8,048 nucleotides of DNA from Phycisphaerae bacterium (GTDB lineage Bacteria > Planctomycetota > Phycisphaerae > UBA1845 > PWPN01). The notes beneath the pieces were generated by a model that was not told the DNA's origin, made no database searches, and saw only the letters and a program-made list of their open reading frames with translations. The position numbers and the translations under genes are program-made. Every line of letters starts with the position of its first letter. Within the stretch, counting starts at the first letter, position 1. Shown here one piece after another: positions 5,395-8,048 of the stretch. The stretch covers positions 1 through 8,048 of the forward strand of contig PWPN01000178.1 in the NCBI GenBank assembly GCA_003557125.1, given 5' to 3'.

Positions 5395-7206
5395 TCAGGT
5401 AACCGGAGGCTGCGGCGGTTTGCCATCACGTTCCGCGTCGCGTTTCCGTCGTTCCGCGAGCTCTTTGCGCGTCGCGACGATCCTGGCGATGGCGGCCCCC
5501 ACGGCCAGGATCACCAGCACGATCCCGATCCCCAGCAGGATCCTCGGGCGTTCCGGTCGATCGGGATCGCGATCCATCGGCCGCCATGTGGGCGGCTGCG
5601 CGAGAGGGGGCGCGTCGGGCTGCCCGTCGGCGATTGAGGCCTGTTCGATGTGCGTCGCATCGTCCTGTTCGGTAGCGGCATCGAGCGCGACGTCGACGCG
5701 CGTCGCCTGGCCGGCGGCGACGGTGACCGACGCAAGCGTCACGGGCTGACGGCCCTGTTTGCTGAATGTCAGCGCGTGCGTTCCGGGCGGAACATCGAGG
5801 AACGAAAACAGTCCGTCGCCGGACGACAGCGCCACATCGTCATGGCCGTCGCGGATGACATGCGCATCGATGACGGGTTCGCCGGATTCGCCTGCTGTGA
5901 TGTGGCCGAGGATAGTGCCCGCGACGGGATGCGTTTTCCAGGTCATCGCCGGCGGGCGTGCGGGCTGTTCATAGACGCCTCCGCTGCCCGCAAAGTGCGC
6001 GAAGCCCCCCTTCTGCTTGAACCCGCTGTAGTGGAACATGGCGACGCCGGCCGCTCCCTGCGTCGCGGCTGCCCTGACCTGGTCGGCGAGTTGATCGAGC
6101 GACCATCGACGGTTCTGGCCTGCGGCGATATGGCGTCCCGCGGTGTGGGCTACCCAGTCGGCCAGTATGTCGGCGAACCCGGGCAGTCGACCGTCGTCCG
6201 CCCAGTAGATCTGCGGGATGACGAGGTCCACGACCCCCGCGGCCAGCCAGGCCTGGGCATCCTGGTACACCTTCGAAAAGCCGTAGAAAAAGTTGTCCGG
6301 ATATCCCGGATAGCGCTCCTGGCGATAGAGCCCGGCCGGTGCGACGCTGACGACGACGTGCGGTTTGACCTCGAGAATCTCGGCGGTCATGTCGCGCAGG
6401 AAGCGCGTGAACTGATCGCGCGTCCAGTCGGCGAAATCCAGGTTGTGCGGGTTGCCCTCGCTGCCGGGTGCCTGACGCGCCGACGAGATCGGATCATGGG
6501 AATAGTGCGGGCCGGGCGTGCGGATGCGGTCGAAGTGCACGCCGTCCACGTCGTAATGATTGACGACGTACATGACTTGCCGGCGGATGTAGGCCTGGCA
6601 GGCGGGCACGCCGGGCGCGAGCCAGACGTAATTGTCGGACTCGAATCCCACGGGCTCGCCCCCCTGGTTATGAATGAGCCAGTCCCGCGCGTCGGGGTCG
6701 GCCGCATTGCAGTGACGATAGTACAGATGGTTCGGATCGGCCGGCGGCTGCTGGCCGGACGCCTGCCACGCGACGTGCGTATTGATGTACGCATGGAAGG
6801 CCAGGCCGTTCGCGTGAGCGGCTTGCAGTGCATAGGCGAGCGGATCCCAGCCGGGATCCTGCCCGTCGGGTGCGATCATCGGTGACCAGGGCTCTTCGGG
6901 CGATGGGTAGAACGTGTCGGCCTGTCCGCGGACCTGGAACAGCACCGCGTTGAAATGGGCGGCGGCCAGGTCGGACATGATCGTGTCGATGGTGTGCATG
7001 GCCTTGGCCGGGTCGGGGTCGGGCCACTCGAAACGCGTCACCCACATGCCGCGGAATTCATCGGGGGCAGCGGCCGGGACGGGCGCGACCGAAGCTGCCA
7101 GGAGGATCAAGGCCGCGGCAAAGATGCAAAAAGGTAGTTCCCGGCTCGATGAAAACCTGCACGCTGCTGTGCTGATTGCCGTCTGATCGGTTCGTCGCAT
7201 GGTCAT
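5395..7206 (-). CDS. Membrane-anchored GHL10-type (DUF187) glycoside hydrolase with carboxypeptidase-regulatory-like domain
   Basis: The 603-residue protein has a signal peptide (about 1-47, hydrophobic FCIFAAALILLAASVAPV, cleavage after AAA). The GHL10/DUF187 TIM-barrel domain spans about 50-395, with EFRGMWVTR (50-58), GWDPLAYALQ (119-128), AFHAYIN (136-142), DGVHFDRIRTP (221-231), VVSVAPAGLY (285-294) and PQIYW (331-335). The Asp residues of DGVHFD are the likely active-site core. Residues about 428-508 form a carboxypeptidase-regulatory-like beta-sandwich (GTILGHITAGESGEPVIDAHV, DGLFSFLDVPPGTHALTF). A Pro/Asp/Glu-rich spacer follows, then a transmembrane helix (about 555-577) and a basic tail (RKELAERRKRD), giving a type I topology with the enzyme outside. 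The E. coli relative YddW (DigH) has been described as acting on peptidoglycan glycan strands; whether this protein cuts peptidoglycan or another glycan is unknown. ATG 7206 and ATG 7200 are both preceded by G-rich sites (AGGG and GAGGG, each 6 nt away), so the start is uncertain by two codons. It converges on the fusion gene with one base between stops. Confidence 0.88.
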   Translation of the reverse strand: MTMRRTDQTAISTAACRFSSSRELPFCIFAAALILLAASVAPVPAAAPDEFRGMWVTRFEWPDPDPAKAMHTIDTIMSDLAAAHFNAVLFQVRGQADTFYPSPEEPWSPMIAPDGQDPGWDPLAYALQAAHANGLAFHAYINTHVAWQASGQQPPADPNHLYYRHCNAADPDARDWLIHNQGGEPVGFESDNYVWLAPGVPACQAYIRRQVMYVVNHYDVDGVHFDRIRTPGPHYSHDPISSARQAPGSEGNPHNLDFADWTRDQFTRFLRDMTAEILEVKPHVVVSVAPAGLYRQERYPGYPDNFFYGFSKVYQDAQAWLAAGVVDLVIPQIYWADDGRLPGFADILADWVAHTAGRHIAAGQNRRWSLDQLADQVRAAATQGAAGVAMFHYSGFKQKGGFAHFAGSGGVYEQPARPPAMTWKTHPVAGTILGHITAGESGEPVIDAHVIRDGHDDVALSSGDGLFSFLDVPPGTHALTFSKQGRQPVTLASVTVAAGQATRVDVALDAATEQDDATHIEQASIADGQPDAPPLAQPPTWRPMDRDPDRPERPRILLGIGIVLVILAVGAAIARIVATRKELAERRKRDAERDGKPPQPPVT

Positions 7207-7361
7207 CCCTCGCCCTGTGTGACGTTTGGGGCCGTCGCGCTCGGATCCGGACCCGTTCGAATCCGATAGAATCGTGCCTGACGCCCGGCCTGCTTATTAA
7301 AGCGTAGGCGCCTTCCTGCGTATTGGGCTTGTCGAATCCGGCCGTCGCTGGAGCGCAAGGG
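7207..7361. other. 155-nt gap between hypB and the glycoside hydrolase gene
   Basis: No gene is recognisable here. On the minus strand a weak hairpin can be drawn from CGCAGG (about 7317-7312) and CCTACG (about 7305-7300), with one mismatch, followed by CTTTAATAAG. It could be a poor terminator for hypB or, through TTTAAT, part of a promoter for the hydrolase. A second AT-containing patch, ATTCTATCGG near 7265-7275, is another possible -10. None of these is strong. GAGGG/AGGG ribosome-binding signals for the hydrolase lie at 7207-7216. Confidence 0.3.
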
Positions 7362-8033
7362 CTAACGGACGCGGGGCGATGCGGTCACCTCATTGTGCTG
7401 TGCCTTTAGCCACGCCAGCCATGCGTCGAACCCCTCGCCCGTCCGGGTCGAGAGCGGAATCACCGGTGCGCGGGTGTTGATCTTGTCGAGGTCCGCACGG
7501 ACGCGCGCCATGTCGAAGCCGCACACCTCGATGAGGTCGATTTTCGTGATGAGGATGAGGTCGGCCTGCTGGAACAGCGTGAAGTACTTGGCGACCTTGT
7601 CGTCGCCTTCCGGGACGCTGAGCAGGACGACCTTGCGGTGCTCGCCGAGGTCGAATGCGGCCGGGCAGACCATGTTGCCGACGTTTTCGATAAACAGATA
7701 CGCGATCGCGCCGAGGTCGACGCCTTTCAACGCTTCGGCGACCTGGACCGCGGACAGATGACAGCCCGTGCCCGTGTTGATCTGCGTCACAGCCACGGCC
7801 ACATCGCCCACGCGCTCGGCGTCGCGCGTCGTCTGGAGATCGCCCACGAGCACGGCACACGGCTGCTCAGGCCCCAGTGACGGGATCGTTCGCTCCAGGA
7901 GCGTGGTCTTGCCGCTGCCCGGCGAGCTCATGAGGTTCAAGGCGAGCAGCCCGGCCCCGCCCAGGAGTCGGCGGTTATCGTCGGCCATGTCTTTGTTGGC
8001 CTTCAGAACGTTTTGTACGATCTGAATTTTCAT
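7362..8033 (-). CDS. hypB: HypB, GTPase for nickel insertion into [NiFe]-hydrogenase
   Basis: This 223-residue SIMIBI-class GTPase works in the cytoplasm with HypA to deliver nickel to the hydrogenase large subunit. Motifs in order: P-loop SSPGSGKTT (36-44), GDLQTTRDAERV (64-75), QINTGTGCHLSA (84-95), LFIENVGNMVCPAAFDLGE (113-131), SVPEGDDKVAKY (139-150) and the guanine-specificity motif ITKIDL (162-167). Cys91, His92 and Cys123 match the conserved metal site at the dimer interface. The G4 motif is TKID instead of NKxD, a variant seen in other G3E/SIMIBI GTPases. There is no His-rich stretch or CxxCGC nickel site at the N-terminus, so this is the short form without nickel storage. The gene begins 15 nt from the window edge, so any hypA partner would lie outside. 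Downstream on the same strand is a glycan hydrolase, not hypC, hypD, hypE or hypF, so hypB is the last hyp gene here. No clear ribosome-binding site is visible in the 15 bases before the ATG. Confidence 0.96.
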   Translation of the reverse strand: MKIQIVQNVLKANKDMADDNRRLLGGAGLLALNLMSSPGSGKTTLLERTIPSLGPEQPCAVLVGDLQTTRDAERVGDVAVAVTQINTGTGCHLSAVQVAEALKGVDLGAIAYLFIENVGNMVCPAAFDLGEHRKVVLLSVPEGDDKVAKYFTLFQQADLILITKIDLIEVCGFDMARVRADLDKINTRAPVIPLSTRTGEGFDAWLAWLKAQHNEVTASPRVR

Positions 8034-8048
8034 GGTTCGCGTCTTTAC

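Noticed and set aside
5650..6885. Plus-strand open frame (411 codons) opposite the glycoside hydrolase
   Set aside because: It is antisense to the GHL10 domain and has no domain-like features of its own.
7251..7272. GTTCGAATCC, resembling a tRNA T-arm or a tRNA-derived attachment site
   Set aside because: The flanking bases do not form a five-pair T stem, no acceptor, D or anticodon arms can be folded around it, and there is no integrase or repeat partner in the window.
7296..7320. Hairpin as a rho-independent terminator after hypB
   Set aside because: The stem is short with a mismatch and the following TTTAAT is not a proper T tract, so it is mentioned only as a weak possibility.

Overview
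This is a GC-rich window of a bacterial chromosome carrying six protein-coding genes packed almost end to end. The mix suggests a member of the Planctomycetota/PVC group, for example a Phycisphaerae- or Pirellulales-like lineage. It includes an exported formylglycine-type sulfatase, an exported sugar-isomerase-like TIM barrel, a large membrane-anchored GHL10-type glycoside hydrolase, a secreted beta-propeller-like protein with HNDSG and DWED motifs, and a hydrogenase/nickel maturation GTPase. The taxonomic call is an inference from gene content only; there is no rRNA or other phylogenetic marker here.

Layout. (1) Minus strand, 1-2289: cinA, followed with a 1-nt stop/start overlap by a secreted beta-propeller-like gene that runs off the left edge. 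(2) 2290-2423: a short divergent promoter region containing an imperfect inverted repeat whose arms overlap the best -10-like hexamer on each strand. (3) Plus strand, 2424-5393: a sulfatase, then a 499-aa protein joining a signal peptide and sugar-isomerase TIM barrel to a C-terminal cyclophilin. The two genes are 54 nt apart with no visible terminator, so they are probably one operon. (4) Minus strand, 5395-7206: the GHL10-type hydrolase, converging on the fusion gene with only one base between the stop codons. (5) 7207-7361: a 155-nt gap with no recognisable gene. (6) Minus strand, 7362-8033: hypB.

How they may work together: the sulfatase and isomerase-like protein could form a small exported module for sulfated glycans. 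The GHL10 protein is another envelope glycan enzyme, but it is separately transcribed. cinA (nucleotide/NMN salvage) and hypB (NiFe-hydrogenase maturation) are housekeeping or metabolic genes with no evident link to the glycan genes.

The most interesting spot is the junction inside the TIM-barrel/cyclophilin fusion (4818-4838). A well-spaced internal Shine-Dalgarno and GTG codon sit exactly where the cyclophilin part begins. A run of five T's lies just before them, and losing a single T would create a TAA stop directly ahead of that ribosome-binding site. The locus may therefore be a true fusion, a fusion that also makes a free cytoplasmic cyclophilin, or two genes joined by an indel. No CRISPR array, tRNA, rRNA, insertion sequence or integrase was seen.
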